From: Thalassotalea ponticola
GTDB taxonomy: Bacteria > Pseudomonadota > Gammaproteobacteria > Enterobacterales > Alteromonadaceae
NCBI RefSeq assembly: GCF_041379045.1
Contig: NZ_CP166871.1
Coordinates: forward strand, 124,001 to 188,000
Reading direction: 5' to 3'
DNA: 64,000 nucleotides
The position numbers and the translations under genes are program-made. Each line of letters begins with the position of its first letter. Position 1 is the stretch's first letter. Of the stretch, positions 16,779 through 25,978 are shown piece after piece. Below the pieces are notes generated by a model. That model was not told the DNA's origin. It saw nothing but the letters and a program-made list of their open reading frames with translations, and did not search any database.

Positions 16779-18386
16779 TTAAAACCTTTTTGTCAATTGG
16801 GCACTAATGCGGTTTTCTTCATAGCTCGCATCAAATCTGGTTGAACCGCGGTTTAGATGCTGCAGATAACTGGTGAATTCTAACGTTCTGTTTAAGCGTT
16901 TGTTTAAACCGATGCGATAAATTCGGTAATAATCAATTTGTTGTATTAACGTGGTACTGTTATTGTTTAGTGCGTTGTAACGAAAGCTGGTATTGATTAA
17001 AAAGTCGGTGGTTCGATTAACCTGCCTATCATAGCTAAGGCGAACGGTTTGATATCTGTCCTCACTACCGACTTCTAAGTTAGTACGATCACTTTGTGAT
17101 GCCGACAGGGTTAAGCTTGAGCGCGGCAAGCGCAATGAGACGCTACTTGTTAACGCTTCAGTTAGTGAAAAGCTATTGGCGTTAACCAATTCAAAATTGG
17201 CAGTAAAGCCGGAGAAGCTGTAGTCGGACAGATCAAAACCGGCCTCTGGACCTAGCACACAATTGTTGCTGTTTATGTCTGTACCCGTTAAACACCAAAT
17301 ATCAATTAAACTGGTTGGCACCAGTTCAAACCGATCAAATATATCAATGCGCTCTGTATAACTTACTGAGGTGGTCAGGCGTTTAGTGCGATGTCGAAAT
17401 TGTAGCTCGTAGGCATCACCAAAAAAACGTTGATAATATTGTGCGCGCAAATTGGTGCGGTTAGACGGTTTCCACGCAATCTCTGCACTGACATAATCGT
17501 CTTGCTCCTCGGTTGCTATGCCAATCGCTGGTGCATCTTCATTGACCCAGTTATAACTTAAATCGATGAATAGTTGACGACTGATCAGCCAACGCGCGCC
17601 GGCACCTATCGACGAACTGCCTTGTATACCGGAAGAGTTAATATTGTTGCCACTACTGTCTTCCTTATAAAGTCGAACAAATGGATTAATACGAAAACCG
17701 CTGATGTAACCAACTTTTGCGTCCACACTATAAAATTGACCGCTTCGCCTGTTGTTTTCGTAATCCGAGTAGTTTGCTCTTGCTTGCCAAAATGTAGTGC
17801 GCGCGCCAGTGCCACTGCTCGTTATCGCGTTAGCATTAAAGCCTTTTCGATCGCCAACACTGTCCCCGGCTCGGGTGATCGAATAGCTGGTATTGGCGGC
17901 TACGTTGAAACGCGAGTTTTCCACCAGATAATTCAAGCCCGCTTGATAGGTTTCGTATTGAACGGTATCGCCAGAGACTGTATCGGCCAGCGAGTTTCGC
18001 GCATCATTGGCGGCAACGTTACTTATCGAGGCCAAGCCAAATACAGATAAGCCGTCAACCTTAAGGGCCACTGAGCCATTGGCTAACAAATTGTGGAAAT
18101 TATCACTTAAATCTAGATCGTGACTGTACAGGGCTTGGGTATAACTGTAATCAACTTCGGCGGTGACCCTACTATTTTTGTAGTCGGCAAAAAAACCGGG
18201 CGTAATAAGCGACACCCATGAAAACTCCTTATCAAATTCTGATAATTCAACGTTATCACTGATTGCTTCTTCAACGCCGAGTCGCGGTTGCACTTTCCAA
18301 CTTGTCGCAAATGCGGAGGAGGAAATGCATGTACAAAGGATTAAGCAAATTAATTTATTCGTCTTCTTGATGTTCGCCGTAACCAT
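16779..18386 (-). CDS. XrtA/PEP-CTERM system-associated outer-membrane beta-barrel protein
   Basis: Predicted outer-membrane barrel of the group linked to PEP-CTERM/exopolysaccharide loci. A signal peptide (ending SSSAFATSW) is followed by about 500 residues of alternating aromatic beta-strands, e.g. ARWLISRQLFIDLSYNW and RTNLRAQYYQRFFGD, and the chain ends in Phe (QLTKRF), the usual barrel-assembly signal. Two Cys (CLTGTDINSNNC) may form a disulfide in an extracellular loop. Start ATG 18386 overlaps the autokinase gene by 32 nt; an alternative later start would lose part of the signal. A role as an export pore or partner for the polymer is inferred from context. Confidence 0.86.
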   Translation of the reverse strand: MVTANIKKTNKLICLILCTCISSSAFATSWKVQPRLGVEEAISDNVELSEFDKEFSWVSLITPGFFADYKNSRVTAEVDYSYTQALYSHDLDLSDNFHNLLANGSVALKVDGLSVFGLASISNVAANDARNSLADTVSGDTVQYETYQAGLNYLVENSRFNVAANTSYSITRAGDSVGDRKGFNANAITSSGTGARTTFWQARANYSDYENNRRSGQFYSVDAKVGYISGFRINPFVRLYKEDSSGNNINSSGIQGSSSIGAGARWLISRQLFIDLSYNWVNEDAPAIGIATEEQDDYVSAEIAWKPSNRTNLRAQYYQRFFGDAYELQFRHRTKRLTTSVSYTERIDIFDRFELVPTSLIDIWCLTGTDINSNNCVLGPEAGFDLSDYSFSGFTANFELVNANSFSLTEALTSSVSLRLPRSSLTLSASQSDRTNLEVGSEDRYQTVRLSYDRQVNRTTDFLINTSFRYNALNNNSTTLIQQIDYYRIYRIGLNKRLNRTLEFTSYLQHLNRGSTRFDASYEENRISAQLTKRF

Positions 18387-19269
18387 ATCCGTAGCCGTAG
18401 TAACCGTAGCTGTTTTTATGAGAATAGAGTGCTTTGTTTAGAACCAAACCCTTTGCTAATTCAGCACGCAATAAATGGTTTGCGTGCTTAACATCGTTTA
18501 AGTTAGTTTGATTCTCTTCAACGGTTATCAGAGCCTGACCCATCAAGTTACTCAAGATTGATGTTTCATTAATGCCAAGTAACGGTGGTGAGTCAAAAAT
18601 GACAATTCGGTCTGCATAGCGCTGCGATAGCTCTTTGGTCATTTTTGCCATGCGTTCACTGGCGAGTAACTCATTGGCTAGATGATGACTTTTACCTGCA
18701 GGCATAATACTGAGCTTGTTGATATTGGTTCGATATATGATCTCACCAATGTCATCTATATCGCCGGTTAGGTAGTCTATTAATCCGGCTTTGGGCTTCA
18801 CCCCTAGTTCGCGAAGGATACTTGGCTTTAATACATCGGCATCGACTAATAATACGGTTTTATCTTGTTCAAGTGCGATGCTCAGTGCCAGGTTAATTGA
18901 GACAAAGGTTTTACCTTCGTTTGGTTTGGCACTGGTGATCATCACCATATTTGGCGTGTCGAGGGTTTTACGGGCCGGACCAAAAGCATTGTTGAGTACC
19001 TTGCGTTTGATTTGACGAAATTCTTCTTTTAAGGCTCTCTGGCCTTCTAATTCATTGCCGACAATGAAGTTTTTTTGCGACAACAAGGCTTCGTTAACAA
19101 AAATTTGCTGCTTGGTTGGCGCCGTGCTTGTGTGAGATTGCGTAGTGCTAAGTACTGCCTTGCCATCGGTTGTTCGCGTGTTTTCGTTAACCGACTGGAC
19201 CTTACCTTGATGCTCTGAATCTTTCAGCTGTGCTTGCTGTTTCTTCAAGGCTTGCTCTATTAACGACAT
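18355..19269 (-). CDS. XrtA-associated tyrosine autokinase (BY-kinase, polysaccharide co-polymerase partner)
   Basis: Cytoplasmic bacterial tyrosine kinase that controls polymer length with the Wzz-like protein encoded just upstream. Walker A SAKPNEGKT (113-121, Lys 120) and Walker A' VLLVDADV (139-146) are intact, and IVIFDSPPLLG is the Walker B. The C terminus has a Tyr/Gly cluster (YGYYGYGYGYGE), the expected autophosphorylation site. The N-terminal 80 residues are a polar linker beginning SLIEQALKKQQAQ, a common opening in this group. Stop and start spacing to the upstream chain-length gene is 1 nt. Often called epsG in exosortase systems. Confidence 0.93.
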   Translation of the reverse strand: MSLIEQALKKQQAQLKDSEHQGKVQSVNENTRTTDGKAVLSTTQSHTSTAPTKQQIFVNEALLSQKNFIVGNELEGQRALKEEFRQIKRKVLNNAFGPARKTLDTPNMVMITSAKPNEGKTFVSINLALSIALEQDKTVLLVDADVLKPSILRELGVKPKAGLIDYLTGDIDDIGEIIYRTNINKLSIMPAGKSHHLANELLASERMAKMTKELSQRYADRIVIFDSPPLLGINETSILSNLMGQALITVEENQTNLNDVKHANHLLRAELAKGLVLNKALYSHKNSYGYYGYGYGYGEHQEDE

Positions 19270-19270
19270 A

Positions 19271-20875
19271 TTAAAACACCCCTCTTACAGGTCCTGTTGA
19301 TGGACTCGACATCAGGTGATAACTGATCATCGCCATCAGTAAGATCAACAACAGTGCATTAGACAACACGAAACGTTTGAGGCTATTGCGATGCTGCTTT
19401 TGAAGATCGACATTATCGGTTGCTGCGACGATACCAAATATCGGCAAACCGCTTTCTCTGCTCAACTGGCTTGCCGAAATTACGGTTGGGTTCACCGAGG
19501 TCACCATAAAGGCCGCACCAGCACCGACAGCAATACTCAAGACAAAAGCCGCCAAAAAGTAGAGAATTCGCATCGGGCCACTTGGCTCAAGAGGCACGCG
19601 CGGCGGATCGACAACGCGAAACTGTATTTTATCGGATGTCGCATCTGCTTCTTTGGCAAGCGAGGCGGTTTCTCGACGCGACAACAGCGCTTCGTATTTA
19701 TCTTTGTTGATTTCATAGTCGCGATTTAAGGCAACAAGTTCCGCTTCTACTTCCGGCAAGGTGTAGATTTTTTGACTTAACTCTTGTGCTTGCTGTTCGT
19801 AGTCGGCCACCCTGACTTTCAGCGATGCCACGGTGTTTTCTAATTGATTCACTTGAATTCGCATTTCTTGATAAACCAAATTTTCATTGGCTCCAGTAGG
19901 GCTAATCCCGCCTTGCATATCTGGATTGTCCTTAATCGCGGCGTAGTAGTTATCCAACTCTCTTTTGCGAGAACGCTTTAAATCGGCCAACCGTTTGCGC
20001 AACTCTTTTACGTCGGGGTGACGATCGGTATAACTAATAAGCAGCGAGTCGAGTTGATTTTGTAACTGGGTAATGCGTTCATCATAGGTGGTTGTTACCG
20101 TGCCACTATCGATCACATTTTCGGAAATCGCTTCATTCGATCCGCGCTCTCGCGACAACTGCTGTTTGGCAGATGATAATTGCGTTTGGGCTTCAAGTAA
20201 TTCTAATCGCGTTGACTTCAGTTGCTGATTAACGCGCTCTAGGGCAGCGTAAAAACCGCCAGAACCAGACGGTAAAATACCTGAGTACTTTTGCTTAAAT
20301 AAAGTCAGTTTGCGCTCCGCATCAAGTAGCTTTTGTTCATACTCGGTGATTTGTTGTTGTAAGAAGCGCTGCGCCGTATCGGTATCGCTGCGACTTTCAC
20401 CTAAGGTGTTTTCAATAAATACGGTTAACGCAGCTTGGACAATATCTTTGGCCAATTGTGGATCGGGCGAGGTCATTGATAAGCTGTAAATGTTCTCTTT
20501 AAAGCCGATATTGCGAATGGTAATTTCGTCTTTTAAGTTGTTAATGATGGATTCGTATTCATCGTCACTTTGCGCTGCAACGTCCAAGTCGGTCATGCGC
20601 GCGATGCGCTCGAGATTGGGGCGCGACAATAAGGTTTTTACCATTAATCGCACTTGTTGGTTGGGATCCGTCTCAACCATAATGCCTTTCATCAACGGTC
20701 TCAGTAAAGACTGGGTATCAACATAAACTCTCGCGTTAGATTCGTACTCATCAGGTAATGAGGATATTGCAATCCAACTCAAAGGGCATATTAACCAGGT
20801 GGCAATAATGACATAATGCTTCTTGGTCCAAATACCCAATAATAGTTCTTTTATTTTATCAAATTGCTCATGCAT
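19271..20875 (-). CDS. XrtA-system polysaccharide chain length determinant (Wzz/GNVR family)
   Basis: Inner-membrane polysaccharide co-polymerase. The 534-residue product has a first membrane helix at about 19-36, a long periplasmic coiled-coil region (about 160-420), the proline-rich VVDPPRVPLEPSGPMR segment before the second membrane helix (about 425-450) and a third hydrophobic stretch near 505-520, before the C terminus. This domain plan matches the exosortase-linked chain-length family (EpsF-like). It lies directly upstream of the tyrosine autokinase (1 nt gap), its functional partner, and 87 nt downstream of the export lipoprotein gene. Confidence 0.92.
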   Translation of the reverse strand: MHEQFDKIKELLLGIWTKKHYVIIATWLICPLSWIAISSLPDEYESNARVYVDTQSLLRPLMKGIMVETDPNQQVRLMVKTLLSRPNLERIARMTDLDVAAQSDDEYESIINNLKDEITIRNIGFKENIYSLSMTSPDPQLAKDIVQAALTVFIENTLGESRSDTDTAQRFLQQQITEYEQKLLDAERKLTLFKQKYSGILPSGSGGFYAALERVNQQLKSTRLELLEAQTQLSSAKQQLSRERGSNEAISENVIDSGTVTTTYDERITQLQNQLDSLLISYTDRHPDVKELRKRLADLKRSRKRELDNYYAAIKDNPDMQGGISPTGANENLVYQEMRIQVNQLENTVASLKVRVADYEQQAQELSQKIYTLPEVEAELVALNRDYEINKDKYEALLSRRETASLAKEADATSDKIQFRVVDPPRVPLEPSGPMRILYFLAAFVLSIAVGAGAAFMVTSVNPTVISASQLSRESGLPIFGIVAATDNVDLQKQHRNSLKRFVLSNALLLILLMAMISYHLMSSPSTGPVRGVF

Positions 20876-20962
20876 AACGGCGGTCTTTATTGTTAATATA
20901 AGGAGTTAAACTACGCACATTGCGATGTAAATATTTCACACTGACGTTCATCGAGACACTGG

Positions 20963-21619
20963 TTAAAACCAAGCTTCTGGGATAACAATGATATCGCCGG
21001 GCAGGACATCGACATTGGCGCTGATATCCCCTGCTTTTATCAAGTCTTCGATGGCCAGTTTGTACTGGTTTTGTTGCCCGTCTTCGATGCGCACCAGAAC
21101 GGCTTGGTTACCGTCGGCAAATTCGGTAAGTCCACCTACCGCAATCATCACGTCAAGTAAGGTCATATTTTTACCGTAACTCACAGCTCGAGGCTGTGCC
21201 GCTTCACCGATCACGCGTATCTGTTCGTTGTACGGGCCAACGAAGTTATTTACGGTCACAGTAACAATAGGCTCGCGCAGGTAAATTGAAAGGCGCTCCT
21301 CGATGGCACGCGCCAACTGAGTCGGCGTTTTACCCGATGCCGGAATATCTTCGACTAACGAGGTAGTAATCATGCCGTCTGGACGCACGACAAAACTGCC
21401 TGACACTTCAGGGTTGCGCCAAACAAATATGTTTAATTGATCTCCCGGACCAATTAAATAGTTGTACGAATCAGGCGATTCGGTTTTAGCAGGGTAAATC
21501 GTGGCAGAGGGTAGTTCTTGATTGTTCGAGCATCCAAATATAACCAGAAGAGCTGCCGCAGTTAGCCAAATTTTGGCATTTAAAATTCCTTCAAACATTG
21601 CTAGTGCCCTATGTAACAT
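20963..21619 (-). CDS. XrtA-system polysaccharide export lipoprotein (Wza-like)
   Basis: Outer-membrane polysaccharide export protein. A lipobox (VIFGC, with SNN after the Cys) ends the signal; then a polysaccharide-export domain (YLIGPGDQLNIFVWRNPE) and a SLBB-type domain (IRVIGEAAQPRAVSYGKNMTL broken into shorter strands). The mature protein is short, about 190 residues, as in the EpsE group and shorter than E. coli Wza. Start ATG 21619 is listed; ATG 21598 is also possible, giving a tighter signal peptide with a TAGGG motif about 10 nt upstream. First gene of the minus-strand export group and divergent from the priming transferase. Confidence 0.92.
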   Translation of the reverse strand: MLHRALAMFEGILNAKIWLTAAALLVIFGCSNNQELPSATIYPAKTESPDSYNYLIGPGDQLNIFVWRNPEVSGSFVVRPDGMITTSLVEDIPASGKTPTQLARAIEERLSIYLREPIVTVTVNNFVGPYNEQIRVIGEAAQPRAVSYGKNMTLLDVMIAVGGLTEFADGNQAVLVRIEDGQQNQYKLAIEDLIKAGDISANVDVLPGDIIVIPEAWF

Positions 21620-21724
21620 TTTCTTATTCGTCTAAATAGAGACTAGCCCATAGCATTTTTTTTGCACAAAATTTTTTTCTAAAAAAAACTTGCTATCTGG
21701 TTGATTGAACTATCATTACATACT

Positions 21725-21760
21725 GTCAGGCGATTTTTTCCGGGTAGCGATGTACCTGAC
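21725..21760 (+). repeat. Inverted repeat in the leader of the polysaccharide operon
   Basis: GTCAGG (21725-21730) and CCTGAC (21755-21760) are perfect 6-bp arms around a 24-nt centre; the second arm is directly followed by the AAGGA ribosome site (21762-21766). It may be an operator or a leader-RNA stem. No known riboswitch core is recognised. Confidence 0.4.
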
Positions 21761-21772
21761 TAAGGAATTTTG

Positions 21773-23155
21773 GTGAACAATAATAAGACAAATTACGCAA
21801 CTTTAATGCAAAAGTTGCTGGTTAGCCTTGATGTGTTTTTGCTAACCCTAGCGTTACTTATCTCAGATGGTTTACACACCAGTTCACTGCTCGAACCGCG
21901 CAACTGGTGGATGATCATCGCCTTTGTCGTGTGTGTTCAAACCTGCTTTTTGGGTCTTGGTTTATACAAATCAAAATTGCGAGAAAAACTACCGGGTATT
22001 TTTCGTCGCATCATTCTCGCCGTGTCTATGGCGCTGCTCATTCTGGTCTTATTGGTTAAGTTATTGGGCTTGCAACAGCTCAATGCCGACCAACTGTTTA
22101 CCGCCTGTTTGTTAAGTGGTTTAGCGACGTTTGCGCTACGTTATTTATTGACAAAATTTAATGTGTTGGGTTTTGCCAAGCGACGCGTCTTGGTTCTAGG
22201 TTCAGGCCAACGAGCACAGATTATTGACAAACGCATGCGTCGAGCAGTCGACCGAGAGTGCTTTAATTTGGTCGGTTTTGTGCGGATGGACGGTGATTTG
22301 TCATCAGAGATTGACTCTAAACACCTGGTTCAGCTCAATGGCTCTTTATTTGATTATGTGATCAGTAATCGCATTGACGAGGTGGTTGTTGCGACGGATG
22401 AGCGCCGCACTATGTTGCCGATTAGGCAGCTATTTGCCTGTAAACTGCGCGGTGTTGTGGTGTCGGAAATTTTAGATTTTATCGAGCAAGAAACGGGACA
22501 AATAGCCGTCAATTTGATTTATCCGAGTTGGATCATCTATTCGTCTGGCTTTTCTTCGGGTAACGATTTGCGCAATAGTCTTGATCGGATATTCAACATT
22601 TCTCTAGCGCTTGTTGTTTTACTGCTTACTTGGCCCTTTATCTTGCTCACTATGATTGCGATCAAAATTGAAGATGGTTGGTCGGCGCCGTGCTTTTACT
22701 GGCAGGAGAGAGTTGGCATTCACGGCAAACCATTTTTGATAGTAAAGCTGCGTTCCATGCGCATTGATGCCGAAGCCAATGGCGCTCAATGGGCTCAATC
22801 GGAAGACGATAGAGTGACAAAAGTGGGGCGAGTTATCCGCAAGTACCGGATTGACGAGTTACCGCAGCTTTACAATGTATTAATCGGTGATATGGGCTTT
22901 GTTGGACCTCGCCCCGAACGCCCCGAATTTGTCGATAATTTGAAGCAACAAATTCCCTACTACGAAGAGCGACACAATGTGAAGGCTGGCCTAACCGGTT
23001 GGGCGCAGTTGAAGTACCCTTATGGTGCAACGGTTGCAGACGCAGAAGAAAAACTCAAATACGACCTTTACTACATTAAACACCGCAGCTTTCTACTGGA
23101 TTTGAGTATTTTAATCCAGACCGCTGAAATTGTTTTATTTGGCAAAGGTAGATAG
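21773..23155 (+). CDS. Polysaccharide-priming undecaprenyl-phosphate sugar phosphotransferase (XrtA system)
   Basis: Polyisoprenyl-phosphate hexose-1-phosphate transferase that starts the lipid-linked repeat unit at the inner membrane. Four N-terminal membrane helices (to about 130), a CoA-binding-like Rossmann domain (RRVLVLGSGQRA), a fifth hydrophobic segment (ISLALVVLLLTWPFI) and the catalytic bacterial-sugar-transferase domain with VKLRSMRIDAE, KVGRVIRKYRIDELPQLYNV and GFVGPRPERPEF. I put the start at GTG 21773 because AAGGA at 21762-21766 is 6 nt upstream; TTG 21770 is only 3 nt from it. It leads a 15-gene operon. The sugar attached is not predictable from sequence. Confidence 0.93.
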   Translation: MNNNKTNYATLMQKLLVSLDVFLLTLALLISDGLHTSSLLEPRNWWMIIAFVVCVQTCFLGLGLYKSKLREKLPGIFRRIILAVSMALLILVLLVKLLGLQQLNADQLFTACLLSGLATFALRYLLTKFNVLGFAKRRVLVLGSGQRAQIIDKRMRRAVDRECFNLVGFVRMDGDLSSEIDSKHLVQLNGSLFDYVISNRIDEVVVATDERRTMLPIRQLFACKLRGVVVSEILDFIEQETGQIAVNLIYPSWIIYSSGFSSGNDLRNSLDRIFNISLALVVLLLTWPFILLTMIAIKIEDGWSAPCFYWQERVGIHGKPFLIVKLRSMRIDAEANGAQWAQSEDDRVTKVGRVIRKYRIDELPQLYNVLIGDMGFVGPRPERPEFVDNLKQQIPYYEERHNVKAGLTGWAQLKYPYGATVADAEEKLKYDLYYIKHRSFLLDLSILIQTAEIVLFGKGR

Positions 23156-23164
23156 GAGCGACCA

Positions 23165-24376
23165 ATGAAAGTATTACATGTTTTTGACTACTCTTTACCG
23201 AATATCAGCGGTTATTCACTGCGATCGGATGCGATTTTACGACATCAGCGCAAGTTGGGCGTTGAAACCGTACAAATGACCAGTCAGCGCTATCAACAAT
23301 TTAAACAATTAAAGGAAACCGTGCGCGGGGTTGAATATGTTCGCACGCCCGCCGATACCCGGTGGTTCGCCAAACTTCCACTGTTAGGTTACTTTTTTTA
23401 CATTAAACACTTAGCCAAACACATCGAGCAGTTAGTGATTGTTGAACGGCCCGATGTGATTCAATGTCATTCGCCCATGCTCAACGCCTTAGCGGCAGTG
23501 CAAGTAGCGCGAAAATACAACATCCCAATTGCCTATGAGGTTCGAGCCTTATGGGAAGATGCAGCCGTTGATACCGGCAAGGTCAAAGCCAACAGTGTGA
23601 TGTATCGGTTGATCAAGTCGGTAGAACAAAAGGCGTTTGAAACAGTTGATGTCGTCAGTTGTATTTGTGAAGGATTAAAAATCGACATTCAGTCTCGCGG
23701 AATCGCCAGTAATAAAATATTTATCACCCCAAATGCGGTTGATTTAAGCAACTTTCAGCCACTGTATGAAAAAGATGCTGAACTGCTGCAACGTTATCAA
23801 TTGCAAGACAAGAAAGTCATCGCCTTTATCGGTAGCTTCTTTAAATACGAGGGATTGTCGTATCTCGTCGATGCTATGGTGCCGTTATTGCGCAAGCGCA
23901 AAGACGTGCATTTGTTGCTCGTTGGTGGCGGTAATGAGCGCGCCAATCTCCTTGAACAGATCGTCAAGCTGCGTCTGGCAGAACACGTCACCTTTGTTGA
24001 TAGAGTTAGTGCCGATCAGGTTGCTCGTTACTATTCCTTGGCTGATGTGATGATTTATCCGCGTGAGAGCATCCGCTTAACCGAACTGGTGACACCGCTG
24101 AAACCACTCGAGGCCATGGCACAAAACAAACCGGTGATCGCATCTGACATTGGTGGTCATCGCGAGCTGATTGATGATGGCAAGACGGGATTTTTGGTCC
24201 CCGCTCAAAATGCCAGGGCGTTGGCGGCCAAAATAGTCGAGGTTCTCGATAATCCCGAAGCGTTAGAGACGGTCAAAGCCAACGGTTTAGAATACGTAAC
24301 CAAGCAACGAACTTGGGATGTAACCGCAGCACAGTATGTCGATGCTTATCGCAAATTGGTTGGTGTTAATGAATAA
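23165..24376 (+). CDS. Exosortase-A-associated glycosyltransferase (GT4 family)
   Basis: GT-B-fold sugar transferase. The opening MKVLHVFDYSLPNISGYSLR matches a subfamily regularly found in exosortase-A loci. The C-terminal half carries the GT4 donor site with TPLKPLEAMAQNKPVIASD and a preceding PRESIRLTEL. The 403-residue length is normal and no membrane segment is seen, so it should act on the cytoplasmic face of the membrane. It overlaps the next glycosyltransferase gene by 8 nt. Donor and acceptor sugars are unknown. Confidence 0.9.
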   Translation: MKVLHVFDYSLPNISGYSLRSDAILRHQRKLGVETVQMTSQRYQQFKQLKETVRGVEYVRTPADTRWFAKLPLLGYFFYIKHLAKHIEQLVIVERPDVIQCHSPMLNALAAVQVARKYNIPIAYEVRALWEDAAVDTGKVKANSVMYRLIKSVEQKAFETVDVVSCICEGLKIDIQSRGIASNKIFITPNAVDLSNFQPLYEKDAELLQRYQLQDKKVIAFIGSFFKYEGLSYLVDAMVPLLRKRKDVHLLLVGGGNERANLLEQIVKLRLAEHVTFVDRVSADQVARYYSLADVMIYPRESIRLTELVTPLKPLEAMAQNKPVIASDIGGHRELIDDGKTGFLVPAQNARALAAKIVEVLDNPEALETVKANGLEYVTKQRTWDVTAAQYVDAYRKLVGVNE

Positions 24377-25469
24377 ATCGATTTTGGTGATTACCAATCT
24401 TTATCCAGTACCCTGGGCACCAAATCGAGCGAGTTTTAACCGAATACAGTTTGCCAAGCTTGCAGGTTACCACCAGGTGTATGTCGTGGTGTTAGTTGGT
24501 TGGATTGAATGGTGGCGCCATCGCCATCAAGCGACAGATACCGACAGTGTTATCTACTGTCCGTACTTCTACCTGCCGAAGGTGGCTCGTGTATTAGTAC
24601 CTTATTTTCAGTACCTTAGCTTGTTGTGTTTGTTACCGCGTATCAGAAAGTTAAACTGCTCGGTGCTTTTAGCTAGTTGGGGTTATCCCGATGCCGTGGC
24701 AGTGGCGATGCTAAATAGCCACCTAAAACGACCATTTTTTGTCAAAGTACATGGCAGTGACGTAAACGAACACATCCAATATGCGGGTCGTCGGCAATTG
24801 ATGCGCAAATATTTATCCAAAGCCGATGGTATCTTTGTGGTGAGCAAAGATTTATGCAATAAGCTCAAAGGTATAGGCATTTCAGAAGACAAGCTGTTAC
24901 TCAATTACAACGGCGTTGAGCAGCAACTATTTCAACCGGCAGAGCAGTATCCAGGCCGTTGTATCTTTATCGGCAGCTTGATTGATACAAAAGGCGTGCA
25001 CGAGTTAATTGACGCGTTTACTCAACTATGCGCTTCAAGCGAACATTATCATCTCGATATCGTGGGCGACGGTCCGCTATTTTTCTATTTAAAGCAACTT
25101 GTTAGCGAGAAAAAACTAGGCTCGAGCATAACCCTTCACGGCAGTCTAAGCGCTTCCCAGGTCAGTCACTTGTTGGCAAAGGCGTCACTGTTAGTTTTGC
25201 CGAGTCATCGGGAAGGGGTGCCGAATGTGATTCTCGAAGCCTTTGCTTGTGGCGTGCCGGTCGTTGCGACCAAGGTTGGTGGTATACCTGAAGTTGTGAC
25301 TCAAGACGTGGGTTTATTGGTGGCTAAGGGGGATATTCAACAACTGACTAAGGCGATGTTTGAGGCGCTGCATCGCGCTTGGGATAAGCAGCAAATTGTA
25401 GATCACGCCCGCCAATTTGACTGGGGCAAAAATATCACTTTTGTGCGCAAAACAATGAGGTTGATATGA
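24369..25469 (+). CDS. Glycosyltransferase (GT4 family)
   Basis: GT-B transferase acting on the growing repeat unit. N-terminal MNKSILVITNLYPVPWAPNR is typical, and the donor-binding segment is SHREGVPNVILEAFACGVPV with the two spaced glutamates of the EX7E motif. I chose ATG 24369, which overlaps the preceding stop, rather than an upstream in-frame ATG at 24336, because the homologous sequence begins at MNKS. The following acetyltransferase gene starts in an ATGA overlap with its stop. Confidence 0.88.
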   Translation: MNKSILVITNLYPVPWAPNRASFNRIQFAKLAGYHQVYVVVLVGWIEWWRHRHQATDTDSVIYCPYFYLPKVARVLVPYFQYLSLLCLLPRIRKLNCSVLLASWGYPDAVAVAMLNSHLKRPFFVKVHGSDVNEHIQYAGRRQLMRKYLSKADGIFVVSKDLCNKLKGIGISEDKLLLNYNGVEQQLFQPAEQYPGRCIFIGSLIDTKGVHELIDAFTQLCASSEHYHLDIVGDGPLFFYLKQLVSEKKLGSSITLHGSLSASQVSHLLAKASLLVLPSHREGVPNVILEAFACGVPVVATKVGGIPEVVTQDVGLLVAKGDIQQLTKAMFEALHRAWDKQQIVDHARQFDWGKNITFVRKTMRLI

Positions 25470-25978
25470 AACAGATTATTGCAGATATTCGCTATAAACA
25501 GCGCTTTTATCAAAGCCAAGGCTTTTACACCAGTTTTACCAGAGCCTTGAGTAGTGATGGCACCTTAGCAGTGTTGTTATATCGACTTAGTGCATTTTTT
25601 GTCACCTGTAAGCTAAGCCCGTTAGCTTGGTTAACCCACAAAGTAAACGTTTTTTGCACGGGGTGTGTTATCGGCGTCAAAGCCAAGTTCGGTAGCGGTT
25701 TTGTGTTACTTCATCCGATTGGGGTTGTCATTAACTCAAAAGTCAAAGGCGGTGATAACGTGGTCCTTGAGAGCGGTGTGGTAATTGGTGATGAGAAGGG
25801 CAAAGCACCGACACTTGGCGATAACATTTTTGTTGGCAGTGGCGCGAAAATAATTGGCGATATTAGCATTGGTGATAACGCCAAGGTTGGCGCCAATGCG
25901 GTGGTGCTAAAAGATGTGCCAGCGAATACAACCGTGGTTGGAATTCCGGCAAAAGAAGTAGTGAGGAAAGCACCATGA
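25466..25978 (+). CDS. Serine-acetyltransferase-like hexapeptide acetyltransferase
   Basis: Left-handed parallel beta-helix acetyltransferase of the CysE-related group. The N-terminal helix region (1-65) is followed by hexapeptide repeats (about 66-165), including FVLLHPIGVVINS with the conserved His, GAKIIGDISIGDNAKVGANAV and VVGIPAKEV. In polysaccharide operons such proteins usually O- or N-acetylate sugars, though the sequence also resembles true serine acetyltransferases; at 170 residues it is shorter than E. coli CysE (273). ATGA overlaps on both ends tie it to its glycosyltransferase neighbours. Confidence 0.85.
   Translation: MKQIIADIRYKQRFYQSQGFYTSFTRALSSDGTLAVLLYRLSAFFVTCKLSPLAWLTHKVNVFCTGCVIGVKAKFGSGFVLLHPIGVVINSKVKGGDNVVLESGVVIGDEKGKAPTLGDNIFVGSGAKIIGDISIGDNAKVGANAVVLKDVPANTTVVGIPAKEVVRKAP

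Noticed and set aside
17574-18050. 158-codon plus-strand frame inside the outer-membrane barrel gene
   Set aside because: Shadow of a clear barrel protein; composition is not protein-like.
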